DNA of 64,000 nucleotides, taken from Lewinellaceae bacterium (GTDB lineage Bacteria; Bacteroidota; Bacteroidia; Chitinophagales; Saprospiraceae). Numbering within the stretch: the first letter of the stretch is position 1; every line of letters begins with the position of its first letter. The position numbers and the translations under genes were made by a program. The notes beneath the pieces were generated by a model that was not told the DNA's origin, did not search any database, and saw only the letters and a program-made list of their open reading frames with translations. This document shows positions 26,301 to 35,800 of the stretch, one piece after another. The stretch spans positions 1 through 64,000 of the forward strand of contig JADJOD010000030.1 of NCBI GenBank assembly GCA_016713985.1, written 5' to 3'.

Positions 26301-26886
26301 CGGTAGCCGAACAACCTCCTGCGTTGGTCACCGTCACCGTGTATATGCCCGGCTGGGATACCACGATGTTGGGTGTGGTAACGTTATTCGACCATAAATA
26401 AGTCAAATTCTGCTGGTTAGCCGACGCATTGATGGTGATAAGTGTATTGCCACAGGTAATTACCCCGCCAGGTGTAACCGTCAAAACCGGGTCTTCCATA
26501 TAAATAACCGTCGCAGAGGGCGATACAGACAGGCAGGGGTCGTTCCAATCGACCGAACCTCCGGCATTGTTCCCGGCAACCGCTGCTACCCGGAACGGCG
26601 AATTGGTCATAAATACGGGCTGGAACGCAAAATTCCCGTCCGCAGAGGTGGCAAATACGGAGCCCGCATCGGGGTTATTGCCCGTATAGGCGACAAAAAG
26701 AAAAATATCGTCGGCGTCTAATACCTGATTACCCGAATGTGCCACGAAAAAAGGCTGGTCGTGACATGAGGCAGTTTGATTGAACGCCAAAGTACCGGCG
26801 TCGGAAGTGCATTGTGCCCGGGCGGTTTGTGCGGTAGCAAACAGGCCGGCAAGCAGGATTGAAATAAAGTAGCGGTTGGGTATCAT
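23368..26886 (-). CDS. Large secreted SprB-repeat protein with a type IX secretion sorting domain
   Basis: Start at 26886 (MIPNRYFISILLAGLFATAQ) gives 1172 residues with a signal peptide. After an N-terminal region come Ig/PKD-like units (about 125-390; ADAGSDIVLTCAGNSAVL, ADAGGDAGIPCGGGNVPL) each ending in VYTLxV words, then SprB-type repeats (about 395-620; TCFGYNDGAINL, SCFGASDGAIQI). A cysteine-rich insert and a DUF11/DUF7619-like adhesion domain follow (SYDPNDKQGFPLGYG, EYLIRFQNTGTDTAF, AAIYFDFNDPVITN, about 910-1070). The last 80 residues are a type A T9SS sorting domain (NPFSDEAMLEV, LQVFDLQGG, AGIYLFSIS). It should be exported by PorU-type machinery and anchored at the cell surface as an adhesin. 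This architecture is especially common in Saprospiraceae. Confidence 0.88.
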   Translation of the reverse strand: MIPNRYFISILLAGLFATAQTARAQCTSDAGTLAFNQTASCHDQPFFVAHSGNQVLDADDIFLFVAYTGNNPDAGSVFATSADGNFAFQPVFMTNSPFRVAAVAGNNAGGSVDWNDPCLSVSPSATVIYMEDPVLTVTPGGVITCGNTLITINASANQQNLTYLWSNNVTTPNIVVSQPGIYTVTVTNAGGCSATGDALVLQDIAAPVADAGSDIVLTCAGNSAVLNASSSTPGVVFTWVGPNGFTSTLMNPIVINPGVYTLIVTAPNGCTTTDQVIVSLDATLPFADAGGDAGIPCGGGNVPLQANAPIGGLFTYAWATTNGNIFSGANTINPIVTLPGTYTLVVTNTTNGCTAADEVIVFPGPVISNQDFGMTQVTCFGYNDGAINLVNLPAGGQAPFNFQWTGPGGYTSTQQNIAGLVAGTYSLIATDATSCSFYANLVVSSPSPATASFSVINVSCFGASDGAIQINMSGGVPPYTYTWNPLIPGGSNLTNLQAGVYSVTITDANGCFLTIPSIVINQPPQMAVSISEITNTCNGVTVVSSVTGGNPPYMYIWSHGLNGPTAVFNISGIYTVTVIDAQGCSTVATYDAQLANGGTCGFIEGYLRSDTLQNCLSDPGEPGLGYWLVRADSPTDTLYGITGADGKYVIGVPLGVYTVTAVLPNYLWELCPPGNPVNVNVSGDTFPADDILVKKIQDCPAMTVSIGTSLLRRCFSNNYYFIEYCNEGTAVAEDAFILIALDPFLAPLSATLPYTNLGNNLLRFNLGDVDAGECGNFSLQVQVSCNAALGQTHCTEAHIYPDSLCLPPNAQWSGASLQVTSQCNADSVYFFIQNVGAGNMLSPVDYIVVEDAVMLMQGLAQLDAGAQITLAFPANGSTWHVEVAQEPFHPGNSQPALSVEGCTSTPSFSMGFLGQFPPNDADPWIDIDCTANTGSYDPNDKQGFPLGYGSSHYIRPGTPLEYLIRFQNTGTDTAFTVRVVDTLSAWLDPATIQPGASSHTYKFDLNGHGIASFLFENILLPDSNVNQAGSNGFLKFTILPRADAPLETVIENDAAIYFDFNDPVITNTVFHRLGENFLVGIWQPHQPGAEVKVTPNPFSDEAMLEVKGLKKNTPLRLQVFDLQGGVVSEMESPGAVFHLRKGDWPAGIYLFSISQEGRLVGSGKLEYIDSTR

Positions 26887-27126
26887 GAGTTGTTGTTTAC
26901 TGGTGTCCGGGTGAAAAATCACACGGGCACTGTGTTTACGGAATTTATTAGGAACACAGACTTTGATACTGCAAAAATTCGCATTGCTGCCCGGCAAGGC
27001 AAGGACAAATTTTTATAATTGTATTGTTATTTTTTTATAAAAAAATTTAAAACTATTGATAATCAATTATTTAAAATAAAAAAGTAATTTTATTTTTTAA
27101 TAAAGAATCCCGAAGTTTGTATCTTC

Positions 27127-28541
27127 ATGGACAAAACGCTGCTCTTCGAAGCATTCTCCGCGCTTACGGGCTCCGAGTTGCGCGAATTCGGAAAATTCGT
27201 GCGGTCGCCATTTTTCAACACCAAACCGCAATTGGTGGCGCTGTTCGATTATCTGGCCCGGTGCCGGGAACGCGGCGCAGCACCGCTTGCAGAGGAAGCC
27301 TGGGCGGCGCTCCGGCCCACCCCCGATAAAAAGGGGTTGGAAGAGGACTGGAACCAAAAACTCCGCCTCGCCAACAGCGCCCTGCTTGCCTTGCTCGAAA
27401 AATACTGGATGTACTGCGAAAAATTCGAAGATGAAGACCGCGCCAGGATAAAACTCGCCACCGCGTACCGCAAACGAAACCTCGACAAACACTTTCACAT
27501 CACACTTCGGGAAGCGCGGCGCGGGCGGGAGCGGTCGCCCTGGCGGCATGCCGACTACTACCACGACCTGAATTTGCTGGAATGGGAACAGTATCAATAC
27601 GATACGTCGGTGCGCCGCACCGGCGCGCTCAATCTCCAGGCGACTTCCGATCACATGGATACGGCCTTTGTCGCCCGAAAATTGCGCCTGGCCTGCCTGG
27701 CCTTGTCGCACCAGGCGGTGTACAAAACAGAATACCGGGTCGGGCTGCTCGAAGCCGTCCTGGCACATGCCGAAAATGCCGGGCTGGTAAAAATACCGGC
27801 CGTTGGTTTGTATTATTATTGTTACAAGTTTCTCTCTAACCGGGAGCCCGACGAACATTTTGGCCGCTTCCGCGAAATGCTGCTGGCCCAGTCCGCCGTG
27901 CTCCCTTCCGATGAATTGCGCACCCTCTACCTGCTGGCCATCAATTTCGGCATAAAAAAGTGAATGAATCGGCCGCCGGCTGGCTGCACGCCACACTCGA
28001 TCTCTACAAAAGCGCCCTCGGCCGGGATTTGTTGCTCGAAAACGGGCTGTTGTCGCGTTTTGCGTTCAACAATATCGCCGCCATCGCCCTGCGCGTCGGC
28101 GAACTCGATTGGGCCGAACAATTTATCCTGCAATACAAACCCCGCCTCGAACGCCACTGGCGCGAAGCCACGGCCGGCCTCAACCTCGCCCGCATCGCCT
28201 ATGCCCGCCGAGATTACAAAACCGCCCTGCTCAACCTCCAGCGTTCTGATTACAAAGACCTGATCAACAACTTGATTGCCAAAACTTTACAACTAAAAAT
28301 TTATTACGAAACCGCCGAATACGACCTGCTCGACAGCCACCTGGCGAGTATGAAAAATTTCATCCGCCGCCACACGGCTATCGGTTATCACCGCACCAAT
28401 TACAGCCGCATCGTGCACTATACCCTCCAGCTGATGACCATGAATTTTAACGACGCCGGTGCCGTGGAGGCATTGCGCGGGCAAATTGAAAGGGAAGAGG
28501 TTTTGACGGAGAAGGAGTGGTTGCTGGAGATGATAGCATAG
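27127..28541 (+). pseudogene. Conserved protein of unknown function split by one frameshift
   Basis: Two frames, 27127-27963 and 27960-28541 (GTG start overlapping the TGA), together make about 471 residues of one helical, repeat-like protein: MDKTLLFEAFSALTGSELRE at the start, LARIAYARRDYKTALLNLQ (TPR-like) in the second part. One more A in the run after GGCAT at 27950-27959 would join INFGIKK to VNESAAGWL without a break. Relatives appear to be single proteins near 480 residues (from memory). Alternatively the GTGA overlap is real translational coupling of two proteins. The gene stands alone between the SprB-repeat protein and Fic. Confidence 0.65.
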
Positions 28542-28559
28542 TGATCGGCTGACTTGAAG

Positions 28560-29903
28560 TCATGATTTACCGATAGCGACTTGGATTTGCTTGTAGAACA
28601 TCTGAGCAAGGTCGCGGATGGGTTGGAGATCTTTATGAGAAATAGGAAGAGTAGAGTAGATTGACCATTTATGCTCGTTCAATATTGCTGAATCTCCGAT
28701 AAACTCTATGAAGATTGTTGGCGGATCAAAACTTATTGGGCTGTTTTTATCAGAGTATAAAAACCCTTTAAAGTAATATCTAAAGATTAATTTTGGCTCA
28801 TACCCTCCATCCACCACTTCTTGTGCAATTTTAACCCAATTATCATCTTCAGGAAGTACTGACACCGCAACTCCAGAGTTTTTATATTTAAAATACGATG
28901 AACAATCAGCGGTCGCAAAAAATTGATCAAAAGGCTCAAATCGTTCTATAAACTCCCAATATATAATTGGGAAATTTATCTTTAACCAATGGGACAGTGT
29001 ATTTTTTAGGGTTGTTTTATCTGATCTAGCCTGTGGGTTTTTCGCCTCAGCCTCTCTTTTCAACAAAGTCACCTGCTTTTCCCAATCTCCCTGCTCCTCC
29101 ACACTTTCTCCGTTCCCTGCTCGAATACTCAAATCCAGCGACCACGTCAATTGCTCTGCAATATAAGTTACAAACGCTTCAAAATCACCCACATCTGCGC
29201 GTTGAAGCGCAGCGAAATAACCTTTTTTATCAACCGATTTGATAATTACGGGCGGGAAACTGTGTCGGAATAGGTGGTAGTTCATCAAAAGTCGAGCTCC
29301 CCGGCCGTTGCCGTCATCAAAAGGGTGGATACGTACAAACTCATAGTGAAGCCGGGCAGCCACAATAACCGGATGCAATCTTTGGGAGGCATCACGATAC
29401 CAGGTTATTAACTCCTGCATTTTCCGGGGTGTCTCATCTGGCGAAGCATAATGGAACATTTCGCCGTTTGGAAGTCGCACGGAGTTGGGGTATTTTTTAT
29501 ACTCGCCAATTGAAATAAGTCTTCGGGTTGGTTGACCATCAGCAGTAAGGGCTTCTTTCCAGAAAGGCCGAACCAGTAAAATCCGGTTTAAATCCCTGAT
29601 GTCCGTTTCCGTTAATTCGCGTTTTTCATCTGCTGCCCAATCGCGTACGAGAGCGACTGCAACGTCGTGGGCTTTCATTTCTTCGATCTCGCGAACCGAA
29701 TGAGAGCCGCCCGGCGACTGATCGAATATCAAAATCAATTCAGTCTCCGGGTAGGTCAGTGTATTCCCTTCGATATGATTAGAATTATAATTCCATTCCA
29801 GGCGAAACTTCTTCCACAACCGTTCCGCATCCTCCGGGCGAAAAGGTTCGAGTTGGGCAAGTTCTCCTTTTTTGGCATCAATTGCTGAGAGCAGGTTTTC
29901 CAT
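28560..29903 (-). CDS. Fic-domain protein, class II, with inhibitory helix and C-terminal extension
   Basis: Start at 29903 (MENLLSAIDAKKGELAQ) gives 447 residues. The N-terminal inhibitory helix has SNHIEGN (about 41-47), matching (S/T)xxxE(G/N). The Fic core carries HPFDDGNGRGAR (about 193-204), a full active-site motif with His, Asp, Asn and both Arg. The last 170 residues (after about 270) form an unrecognised domain. Fic proteins transfer AMP from ATP onto protein hydroxyls; the helix keeps it off until needed. No antitoxin gene is next to it, in keeping with self-inhibition. The target is unknown. Confidence 0.9.
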   Translation of the reverse strand: MENLLSAIDAKKGELAQLEPFRPEDAERLWKKFRLEWNYNSNHIEGNTLTYPETELILIFDQSPGGSHSVREIEEMKAHDVAVALVRDWAADEKRELTETDIRDLNRILLVRPFWKEALTADGQPTRRLISIGEYKKYPNSVRLPNGEMFHYASPDETPRKMQELITWYRDASQRLHPVIVAARLHYEFVRIHPFDDGNGRGARLLMNYHLFRHSFPPVIIKSVDKKGYFAALQRADVGDFEAFVTYIAEQLTWSLDLSIRAGNGESVEEQGDWEKQVTLLKREAEAKNPQARSDKTTLKNTLSHWLKINFPIIYWEFIERFEPFDQFFATADCSSYFKYKNSGVAVSVLPEDDNWVKIAQEVVDGGYEPKLIFRYYFKGFLYSDKNSPISFDPPTIFIEFIGDSAILNEHKWSIYSTLPISHKDLQPIRDLAQMFYKQIQVAIGKS

Positions 29904-29982
29904 ACTGAGAAATTCGAGACCCAAAAATGCGGTTTTTTACACAAAACAAGGCATGTAAAGCACCTTTTAAAACAAACTATTT

Positions 29983-29990
29983 TACTTTTG
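29983..29990 (+). promoter_or_regulatory. Candidate -7 box upstream of recG
   Basis: TACTTTTG matches TAnnTTTG and lies 31 bases before the recG ATG. No clear -33 TTTG is seen. Confidence 0.4.
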
Positions 29991-30021
29991 CCCAATGATC
30001 TAATGTCTTAATGACAAAACA

Positions 30022-32151
30022 ATGCCCTCCCTCGACTCCAACATCGAATACCTCAAAGGCGTCGGTCCGCAACGCGCGGAGGTGCTGAAAAAGGAATTGG
30101 GCATATTCACCTGCCGCGATCTGTTGTTCCATTTCCCCTTCCGGTACATCGACCGCACGAAGTTTCACAAGATCAGAGACGCCCACAACGAAGGCGAGCA
30201 GGTGCAGTTTCGCGGCATCCTGCGCCGCCTCGAAACCCTCGGCGAAGGCCGCGCCCGGCGCCTCGTGGGCAGCTTGCGCGACGAAACGGGCATGATCGAA
30301 CTGGTGTGGTTTCAGGCCGTCCAATGGCTGGAAAAAAGCCTCGTCGTCGGCAAGGAATACATCGTTTTCGGGCGTATCAGCGAATTTAACGGCCGGTTCA
30401 ACATCACACACCCGGAGATGGAAGAAGTAGCGCCGGTTTCAGGCGGCGAACCGGCAACACCCTCCTCCGGCGGCTCGCGCAGCTTCGACCCCGTTTACCC
30501 CAGCACCGACAAACTGACGCAGAAAGGGCTGGATGCCAAGGGGTTGCGCAAACTGATACGTGTGTTGCTCGACGGCCTTGCGCCGGCCGAGTTGCCCGAA
30601 ACCCTGCCCGATTACCTGACGGCGCAATACAAACTGACTTCCCGCCGGGAGGCATTGTACAACATTCATTTTCCTGCCAATCAGCAGGACCTCGACTTAG
30701 CCACCCGGCGACTGAAGTTTGAAGAACTGTTTTTCCTGCAACTGCGCCTGCTGCAAATCCGCACCCGGCGCAAAGACAGCATCCGGGGTTTTGTGTTTTC
30801 CAATATCGGCGACTTTTTCAACACCTTTTTTAACGAAAAACTGCCTTTTGAACTCACCGGCGCGCAAAAACGGGTGCTGAAAGAAATCCGCGCCGACCTC
30901 GCCACGGGCAAACAAACGAACCGCCTCGTACAAGGCGACGTGGGTTCCGGAAAAACCGCCGTAGCGCTGATGACAATGCTTATGGCTTTAGACAACGGCT
31001 TCCAGGCGGCCATGATGGCTCCTACCGAAATCCTCGCGCAACAACATTTTACCAATATCACCGAACTCGTGGGCGAGCTCGGCGTCAACGTCGGCTTTCT
31101 CTCCGGCGCGATAAAAGGCAAAAAACGAGCAGCCATTTTGGAAAAACTCGCTGCCGGAGACATCCACATCGTCATCGGAACCCATGCGTTGATCGAAGAC
31201 TGGGTACAATTCAAAAACCTGGGAATCAGCATTATAGACGAGCAACACCGCTTCGGTGTGGAACAACGCGCCGCCCTCTGGAAAAAAAATCCCGCCGGAC
31301 CACCCCACGTATTGGTCATGACCGCCACACCCATACCCCGCACTTTGGCCATGACCCTCTACGGCGACCTCGATGTGTCAGTGATCGACGAAATGCCGCC
31401 GGGCCGCAAACCCATCACGACCACACACCGCAATGAACACCACCGCCTTCGGGTGCAGGGTTTTATGCGGGAAGAGATCGCCAAAGGCCGGCAGGTGTAC
31501 GTCGTATACCCCATGATCGAAGAAACGGAAACGATGGACCTGCAGAACCTGATGTCGGGTTTCGAGGCGCTCAGTCGTGATTTCCCGACGCCGCAGTACC
31601 AGATATCCATCGTGCACGGCAAAATGAAAGCCGCCGATAAAGACTTTGAAATGCAGCGTTTTGTGAAAGGAGAAACGCAGATTATGGTCGCCACCACCGT
31701 GATAGAAGTCGGCGTGAACGTGCCCAATGCCTCCGTTATGATCATTGAAAACGCCGAACGTTTCGGTTTGTCGCAACTGCACCAGTTGCGCGGGCGGGTG
31801 GGGCGTGGCGCCGAGCAGAGTTTTTGCATCCTGATGACGAGTTTCAAACTCTCCGCCGAAGGCCGCGAACGCATCCAGACGATGGTGCGCACCAACGACG
31901 GCTTCGAGATCGCCGAAACCGACCTGCGCCTGCGCGGCCCCGGAAACATCGAAGGCACCCAGCAAAGCGGAATGTTGCGTTTTCTGCTGGCCGACCTCGC
32001 GCGCGACGGGCAGGTGCTCACGGCAGCGCGAGAGATCGCGATGCGGATTTTGGAGGCTGACCCCAATTTGGCTGCGCCGGAACATGTGCGGCTGCGACAG
32101 CATTTGGCATCGGAAGGCAAGGAGGCGCGGGTATGGAGCCGGATTTCGTAG
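30022..32151 (+). CDS. recG: ATP-dependent DNA helicase RecG
   Basis: The 709-residue protein has the N-terminal wedge domain (YLKGVGPQRAEVLKKELGI, FRYIDRT, then the OB-fold), Walker A GDVGSGKTAVAL, APTEILAQQHF, the DEQHRFGVEQR motif II, TATPIPRTLAM (motif III), EVGVNVPNASVM and QLRGRVGRG (motif VI). It remodels stalled replication forks and branched recombination intermediates. Length matches the family. Its stop codon TAG is part of the first REP palindrome, which may help end transcription. It is divergent from the Fic gene. Confidence 0.97.
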   Translation: MPSLDSNIEYLKGVGPQRAEVLKKELGIFTCRDLLFHFPFRYIDRTKFHKIRDAHNEGEQVQFRGILRRLETLGEGRARRLVGSLRDETGMIELVWFQAVQWLEKSLVVGKEYIVFGRISEFNGRFNITHPEMEEVAPVSGGEPATPSSGGSRSFDPVYPSTDKLTQKGLDAKGLRKLIRVLLDGLAPAELPETLPDYLTAQYKLTSRREALYNIHFPANQQDLDLATRRLKFEELFFLQLRLLQIRTRRKDSIRGFVFSNIGDFFNTFFNEKLPFELTGAQKRVLKEIRADLATGKQTNRLVQGDVGSGKTAVALMTMLMALDNGFQAAMMAPTEILAQQHFTNITELVGELGVNVGFLSGAIKGKKRAAILEKLAAGDIHIVIGTHALIEDWVQFKNLGISIIDEQHRFGVEQRAALWKKNPAGPPHVLVMTATPIPRTLAMTLYGDLDVSVIDEMPPGRKPITTTHRNEHHRLRVQGFMREEIAKGRQVYVVYPMIEETETMDLQNLMSGFEALSRDFPTPQYQISIVHGKMKAADKDFEMQRFVKGETQIMVATTVIEVGVNVPNASVMIIENAERFGLSQLHQLRGRVGRGAEQSFCILMTSFKLSAEGRERIQTMVRTNDGFEIAETDLRLRGPGNIEGTQQSGMLRFLLADLARDGQVLTAAREIAMRILEADPNLAAPEHVRLRQHLASEGKEARVWSRIS

Positions 32152-32197
32152 GTTGATACTGATAGTCTCACTTGAAGTGAGACTATCAGTATCAACC
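32148..32197. repeat. REP-like palindrome on the left side of the RAYT gene
   Basis: GTAG at 32148-32151 (its TAG is the recG stop codon) leads into a perfect palindrome of 23-base arms around a single G at 32174 (arms 32151-32173 and 32175-32197). The core GATAGTCTCACTT-G-AAGTGAGACTATC is shared with 32836-32872. It is followed by ATCAACCT and a stretch also found after the right copy. Confidence 0.85.
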
Positions 32198-32233
32198 TGT
32201 AACCTATTAATATACACTCAAAATCAACCTATT

Positions 32234-32839
32234 ATGCACTTTCAACCTGATGCCATTTACCATATTTACAACCAGGATGATAATCGGCAGCAAACCTTTT
32301 TCAGGGAAGAGAACTACTTGGATTTCCTAAAAAAGATGCGAACATTCATACTTCCACACGTCGATTTTCTGGCGTATTGCCTCATGCGGAATCATTTTCA
32401 CTGGTTAATCCATACTAAACAAAGCGCTTGTAATTGGATAAACTTTCTCTCTGGTCCGGATAAAACAGTTAACGCCCCGCCACGACAGCAGCTTAACCAT
32501 CAAATTAACATAGTACTGCGTTCATATACCCGCGCTATCAATAATCAGGAAAATCGCAGCGGCTCGCTGTTCAGGCAACACACCAAAGCTCAAAACGGTT
32601 GGGTAGATGAATTTATCGATGCTGCAAAAAGAAAAAACGGCACAGATGATTTTACTTTTGGGATTGGTAATGATTATGCTTTGCAATGCTTTCATTATAT
32701 ACATGGAAACCCGGTCAGGGCAGGTATGGTTAAGAACACATCGGATTGGCCGTATTCGTCTGCCCGCGATTACGCGGGAATTCGAAATGGAAATCTATGC
32801 AATCAATTGTTAACCAAAGAGTTACTTGGCTTCATGTAG
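32234..32839 (+). mobile_element. REP-associated tyrosine transposase (RAYT, IS200/Y1-like)
   Basis: Start at 32234 (MHFQPDAIYHIYNQDDNRQQ) gives 201 residues; the open frame back to 32084 overlaps recG and the palindrome and is not coding. The Y1 transposase fold shows the HUH motif as HFH (54-56, in NHFHWLIH) and the catalytic-Tyr region as FHYIHGNPVRAG (Y155 candidate), both intact. It is a single-stranded DNA nickase/transposase that recognises REP hairpins. Palindromes with the same core lie immediately left (32148-32197) and right (32836-32872), with GTAG heads. No tandem inverted IS ends are seen. The gene splits recG from the SNF2 gene. Confidence 0.92.
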
Positions 32840-32872
32840 TGATAGTCTCACTTAAAGTGAGACTATCACTAC
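32836..32872. repeat. REP-like palindrome on the right side of the RAYT gene
   Basis: GTAG (32836-32839; TAG is the RAYT stop) starts a perfect palindrome of 18-base arms around an A at 32854. The inner 13-base stem, GATAGTCTCACTT, is the same as in the left copy. A following segment (ATCAACCT, then a TA-rich TAATAAT word) resembles that after the left copy. Confidence 0.85.
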
Positions 32873-32897
32873 CGCTTCATCAACCTCGTATCTAATA

Positions 32898-35800
32898 ATG
32901 GTCCACGAAAAAGTCCAGCGATTTTTAGCCGCCCATGCCAGCAAAAAGGTCATTGACAAAGGGCTCACTATGTACCGTTTTGGTTATGCCGCCCAAAAAT
33001 TCCTGGACAAACACGGCACAGGCAAGGCCGTTTACACCGTGCAGAGCGACAGCGGTTATGGCCAGTATAAAGTGGAGATTTTGAATTTTATCGGCAAGTT
33101 GCCCATTATTGCCCTGTGTAATTGCCCCTACAACTGGGGCGGCGCCTGCAAACACATCGTCGCCGCTATTTTGACGCTGGACGAGTTGGAAGACCTCGGT
33201 CAATCGCCAAAAACCTTCCAGATGTCCGACTGCGACGTGCAGCTGCCCGACCTGAGCGATTATCAATTGCAATACAACGTGGCGCCCAATTTTTGGAAAG
33301 CCCGCAGCGCATTGAAATCAGCAACTATTATCTCTGCCCTCAACGGCATTGCCGAATGCACGGTGCCTCACAGCAAACAAGGCTATGTCGTGCGGTTTAC
33401 ACGCATCGGGCCCGGGCATCTGCATACTTCGTGTTCCTGCAACCAGGAATTGCCGGAACCGCTTTGCCTGCACAAACTGGCCGCGCTGCTTGCGATCCGG
33501 GGACAATTCGGCGCCAAGGCCTTCGAGGTTATGCGCGACTGGACCGAAGAAAAAAATCGTATGCTGGCCGAATACGGTTTTTCCACGGCCGACGACCTCG
33601 ACGGAAAGTTTCAGTTTAAAGTCAATGACGCCGGACAACTTTTAATGACGGTGGTAGACCAATCCCTGCGTTCGCTTAAGGAATTAACAGACTGGTGGAA
33701 TGCGACCGGCAAAAATTTTCGCGTTGGCAATCAATTATTTAAGGCCCCCAAACAGGCGGAGGAGGAAGCCGGTAACCCACAGACCCTGATCTTCGCTTTC
33801 ACCCGGATTGGTGAAGACGCCCTGCCCGAAGTGACGCTTACCCCGCTGACCGCCCGATATAATGCCGCAAAAGGAAAACTTTCACACATCGGAAAACTGG
33901 AAAATTTATACAGCGGCTACGACGCCGAAATACCACCTATCAGCCCGCAGGAAAGTGTTTTGCTGAACATCGCCAAAAAAGATTTCCGATCCGGCAACCT
34001 GCTGACCGCCATCCGGGCATCCGGCGAGCCGATGCCGCGCTGGGTGTATAATTTTTCCAAAAAAGACCTGAACGACAGCGCGCTCCGGGCCGCCCAAATA
34101 CACATCGGAAAAGTCTGGGAACGCGCATTCCCCTTACTCCAGGACAAAATAACGGTCATCAGCTCCAATCATTACCACCACCTCAGTTCCCTGCAGTTGG
34201 TGCAGGTAACGGCAAATCCCGTGCGACTTACTTTCGAATTGCGCGAGGAAAAAAATACCGCAGTTCTGGAAGGTTTCGCCGATATAGACGGCACAACGGC
34301 GCCGCTCTCCTCGATGAACCGATGGGGCTTTTGGTTGCTGGAATGGGGCGGCAAACTGGCGCGTTTCGCCTCCTGGAATGACGCCGCGATGGCGAAACAA
34401 TTCGGCGTGTCGGGCAAATTCAGCGTGCGAAAATCACAATTAGACGGATTTCTCGCCAACTTTGTATTGCCGCTCACCGAACATTTTTCCGTCAATCTGA
34501 ATATTGATAAGTCTATTGATTATCAAATACTTAATTTTAAAGAGGGTCGGATTTACCTGAAAGAAGACGAAGAAAATCTGCTGTTTGTGCCGGCCTATGC
34601 CTACCTGAACCACGCCGGAGAAGACAACGTGGAGGAATGGGAATTCTCCACTGACGGGCACAAAAACAAGGTGTCCTACGAAAGCGGCCAAATCACCGTC
34701 TGGGAGCGCGACCCGGCGCCCGAAAAGGCGTTTTTGGACTTTACCCACCATTTACATCCCGATTTTCAAAGCCAAACCGGACAACCGTTTTTCCACCTGC
34801 CTTTTGCCGAAGTTTTAAAAAACAACTGGTTGTATCATTTTTTCGAACAAACCAGCGAACAAGCCGTTCCCGTCTTCGGCTTTGCACAACTTAAAAAGTT
34901 CAAATACAATCCCAACCGCCCGGCATTCAAAATAAAAGCCTCCTCCGGTATCGACTGGTTCGATATGCAAATAGAGGTGGGATTCGGCGATCAGTTTGTT
35001 TCGCTCAACGACCTCAAAAAAGCGGTTCTGAACAAACAAAATTACGTGCAACTCGCCGACGGAACCATCGGCATGTTGCCCGAAGAATGGCTGGAGCAAT
35101 ACGCCAACCTCTTCAAATTCGGGCAGATTAAAAATGACTCGCTGAAACTTTCCAAACTGCATTTCTCCGTCATCGACGACCTCTACGGTCAGATTGACAA
35201 CGAAAAAATCAGGCAGGAAATTGAAGAAAAGAAATTCAAGTTATTGAATTTCAAAGAAATAAAAACCATTAACCTGCCCAAAAACGTCCGGGCCCAACTC
35301 CGTGATTACCAAAACGAAGGTTTTAAATGGCTCAATTTTCTGGACGAGTTCAAATGGGGCGGCTGCCTTGCCGACGACATGGGCCTTGGCAAAACCCTCC
35401 AGGTACTGACTTTCCTGCAACGCCAGAAAGAGATACAGCCCGGCGCAACAAATCTTGTTGTGATGCCGACCACACTTATTTTTAACTGGCAGGCCGAGGT
35501 GGAAAAATTTGCCCCCGAAATGAACATATTTGTCCACCGGGGCGTGGGCCGCCAAAAAGACATCGGCTTTTTTCGCGATTTCGACCTCGTGCTCACCACC
35601 TATGGCACCCTGCGCAGCGACATCGGGCACCTCAAAGACTTTCCTTTCCATTACGTCGTACTCGACGAATCGCAGGCCATCAAAAACCCCGACGCGCAGG
35701 TGTCAAAAGCCGTAAAACTGCTCAGCGCGAGCAACCGCCTCGTGATGACCGGTACACCGGTGGAGAACAACACCTTCGATCTCTACTCTCAAATGGAATT

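Noticed and set aside
32084..32233. N-terminal extension of the RAYT
   Set aside because: It overlaps recG and the palindrome, and the Y1 fold begins at the Met at 32234.
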